5,842 nt of DNA, taken from NCBI GenBank assembly GCA_043746555.1, contig JAYTQU010000409.1, positions 1 through 5,842 of the forward strand, given 5' to 3'. Below are positions 4,005-5,842 of the stretch, piece by piece; within the stretch, counting starts at the first letter, position 1; the number at the start of each line of letters is the position of its first letter. Source of the stretch: CAZQYC01 sp043746555 (GTDB lineage Bacteria; Pseudomonadota; Gammaproteobacteria; Steroidobacterales; Steroidobacteraceae). The notes below the pieces were generated by a model, which made no database searches, was not told the origin of the DNA, and saw only the letters and a program-made list of their open reading frames with translations. The position numbers were made by a program, and so were the translations under genes.

Positions 4005-5842
4005 CTACACTTCGGCAAGATTTCCCTTCGTCTCCAACCATTCGCGGCGATCGCTCGCGCGCTTTTTGGCGAGCAACATGTCCATCAATTGGTCGGCCTG
4101 GTCCTTCGCTTCCACAGTGAGCTGCACCAGTCGTCGCGATTCGGGCGCCATCGTTGTTACGCGCAATTGCAGCGGATTCATTTCGCCTAAGCCTTTGAAC
4201 CGCGTAACGGTTGGCTTAGCACGTGGATTTTCGGCTGCGATGCGATCGATAACGCCTTTTCGCTCTTCATCGTCGAGTGCATAGTAAACCTGCTTGCCGA
4301 CATCGACTCGAAACAGCGGCGGCATCGCGACATATATGTGACCCGCGAGTACCAGCGGACGGAAGTGCCGCAGGAACAATGCGCACAGTAACGTAGCGAT
4401 ATGCAATCCATCGGAATCCGCGTCGGCCAGAATGCAAATCTTGTGATAACGCAATCCTTCGAGTTTGTCGGAACCCGGATCGACGCCGAGCGCAGTGGCG
4501 ATGTCGTGTACTTCCAAAGATTTCAGAATCTCGTTGGCATCGACTTCCCAAGTGTTGAGAATCTTGCCGCGCAATGGCATCACGGCTTGAAACTCGCGAT
4601 CGCGTGCTTGCTTCGCCGAGCCACCCGCCGAATCGCCTTCCACTAAAAAGAGTTCACCACGTGCCGGTTCTTGCGAGGTGCAGTCCGCTAATTTACCGGG
4701 CAACGCGGGACCGCTCACTACGCGCTTGCGCGCAACAATCTTGGCTGCTTTCAAACGCGTTTGCGCGTTGTTGATCGCGAGCTGCGCAATCTTTTCGCCT
4801 GAATCCGGATGTTGATTAAGCCAGAGCGCGAACTGGTCTTTAGTGACGCCCGAAATGAATGCCGCGGCTTCGCGTGACGACAATCTTTCTTTCGTTTGTC
4901 CGGCGAATTGCGCTTCCTTCATTTTTGTCGAGAGCACATAGCTCACGCCATCCCACACATCTTCCGGCGCAAGCTTGAGTCCACGCGGCAGAAGATTTCT
5001 GAATTCGCAAAATTCTCGCAGCGCATCGGCAAGTCCGAGACGCAAGCCGTTGACGTGCGTGCCGCCCGCTGTCGTTGGAATCAGGTTGACGTAGCTTTCT
5101 TCAATTCGCGGTCCATCGTCCAATCGCCACGCGACCGCCCAATCCGCTGTCTCGGTTGCGCCCTTGATGCTACCGGTGAACAATTCCGGCGGCAGCCACT
5201 CGCCTTTCTCGAGCGACTCAAGTAGATACTGATTGAGCCCTTCTTCGTACAACCAATCGTCTTGTTCGCCGCCTTGCTCCATTTTGAAAGTCACGCGCAA
5301 GCCCGGACAGAGCACGGCCTTGGCGCGCAACACATGCCGCAATTTGGGAATCGCAAAACTGACCGTCTCGAAGTACTGAGCATCGGGCCAGAATCGTACC
5401 GTCGTGCCCGTATTGCGTTGACCGACTTCGCCAACCACTTCGAGTTTCGATTTCACTTTGCCGTTGGCAAAGCTGATGTTGTATTCCTTGCCACCGCGTC
5501 GCACCCAACATTCAAGGTGCTTGGAAAGCGCATTGACCACCGACACGCCCACGCCGTGCAAGCCGCCGGAAAATTCGTAATTTTGATCGTTGAACTTACC
5601 GCCCGCGTGCAAGCGCGTGAGAATCAATTCGACGCCGCTGACTTTTTCTTTGGGATGAATATCGACGGGCATGCCGCGACCATCGTCGACCACTTCGAGC
5701 GAGCCGTCCTTATACAAGGTAACATCGAGACGTTTTGCGTGGCCGGATAGCGCCTCATCGACCGAGTTGTCAACGACTTCGTGCGCCAGATGATTGGGAC
5801 GTGTGGTATCCGTGTACATGCCGGGTCGGCGACGTACAGGAT
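4005..5842 (-). CDS. parE: DNA topoisomerase IV subunit B (ParE), 5' end cut by window
   Basis: ParE is the ATP-hydrolysing subunit of topoisomerase IV. The frame runs off the right edge: before the Met at 5819 the codons read PVRRRPG, as in E. coli ParE (EPVRRRPGMYTD), so that Met is internal and about 17 to 20 residues lie outside. Numbering from it, 604 residues are visible. The GHKL ATPase domain has Glu14 and Asn18 in EVVDNSVDEAL, DDGRGMP (45-51) and the glycine-rich lid GGLHGVGVSVVNALS (85-99). The transducer carries the QTK loop with Lys310. The TOPRIM domain has Glu395 in EGDSAGG, the acidic triad Asp466, Asp468 and Asp470 in ADADSDGLH, and FKGLGEMNP (541-549). The C-terminus (MLLAKKRASDRREWLETKGNLAEV) is typical of ParE, and the extra GyrB-type insert is absent. 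All key catalytic residues are present. It ends 243 bp before parC in the same orientation, consistent with co-transcription. Confidence 0.98.
   Translation of the reverse strand, partial: PVRRRPGMYTDTTRPNHLAHEVVDNSVDEALSGHAKRLDVTLYKDGSLEVVDDGRGMPVDIHPKEKVSGVELILTRLHAGGKFNDQNYEFSGGLHGVGVSVVNALSKHLECWVRRGGKEYNISFANGKVKSKLEVVGEVGQRNTGTTVRFWPDAQYFETVSFAIPKLRHVLRAKAVLCPGLRVTFKMEQGGEQDDWLYEEGLNQYLLESLEKGEWLPPELFTGSIKGATETADWAVAWRLDDGPRIEESYVNLIPTTAGGTHVNGLRLGLADALREFCEFRNLLPRGLKLAPEDVWDGVSYVLSTKMKEAQFAGQTKERLSSREAAAFISGVTKDQFALWLNQHPDSGEKIAQLAINNAQTRLKAAKIVARKRVVSGPALPGKLADCTSQEPARGELFLVEGDSAGGSAKQARDREFQAVMPLRGKILNTWEVDANEILKSLEVHDIATALGVDPGSDKLEGLRYHKICILADADSDGLHIATLLCALFLRHFRPLVLAGHIYVAMPPLFRVDVGKQVYYALDDEERKGVIDRIAAENPRAKPTVTRFKGLGEMNPLQLRVTTMAPESRRLVQLTVEAKDQADQLMDMLLAKKRASDRREWLETKGNLAEV

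Noticed and set aside
5262..5750. Plus-strand frame of 162 codons opposite parE
   Set aside because: It lies entirely antisense to highly conserved GHKL ATPase coding sequence; the translation resembles nothing known and is rich in His and Phe, as expected of a reverse-complement shadow.
1..5842. CRISPR array, tRNA or rRNA genes, riboswitch
   Set aside because: No regularly spaced direct repeats, no tRNA cloverleaf or rRNA core sequence, and no riboswitch consensus was seen by eye on either strand.

Overview
The window reads as chromosomal DNA of a proteobacterium, most likely a gammaproteobacterium. The two large proteins align, from memory, nearly residue for residue with the DNA topoisomerase IV subunits of Escherichia coli. 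A closer placement (for example among Xanthomonadales or Steroidobacter-like groups) would be a guess. All supported genes lie on the minus strand, so the transcription order runs from high to low coordinates.

Layout in transcription order: (1) parE, topoisomerase IV subunit B, enters from the right edge with roughly its first two dozen residues missing and ends at 4005. (2) A 243-bp gap (3762-4004) holds the most striking non-coding structure here: a 144-bp symmetrical element with perfect 18-bp terminal inverted repeats, a nested perfect 11-bp inverted repeat, and flanking 7-bp repeat tracts in opposite orientations. It looks like a miniature inverted-repeat or dispersed palindromic element. 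(3) parC, topoisomerase IV subunit A, is complete (3761-1497). (4) A 143-bp gap (1354-1496) has a long-spacer stem-loop and a likely hicA promoter with a strong GGAGG ribosome-binding site. (5) hicA and hicB form a type II toxin-antitoxin pair overlapping by 4 bp (ATGA). (6) A small basic ORF of uncertain reality follows (930-757). (7) A PaaI-family hotdog thioesterase gene spans 685-272. (8) The last 271 bases hold no gene that can be supported, only a 6-bp hairpin and an imperfect 17-bp tandem duplication, possibly debris of a mobile element.

ParE and ParC form the ParC2ParE2 enzyme that separates linked daughter chromosomes. ParE supplies ATP hydrolysis and the metal-binding TOPRIM domain, and ParC supplies the DNA-cleaving tyrosine. 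Their adjacency suggests a shared functional unit, although the palindromic element sits in the middle of any joint transcript. HicAB is an accessory module: HicA is a small RNA-cleaving toxin and HicB its antitoxin. The thioesterase appears metabolically unrelated. No wholly new system is evident. The element between parE and parC is the part most worth comparing with other genomes.
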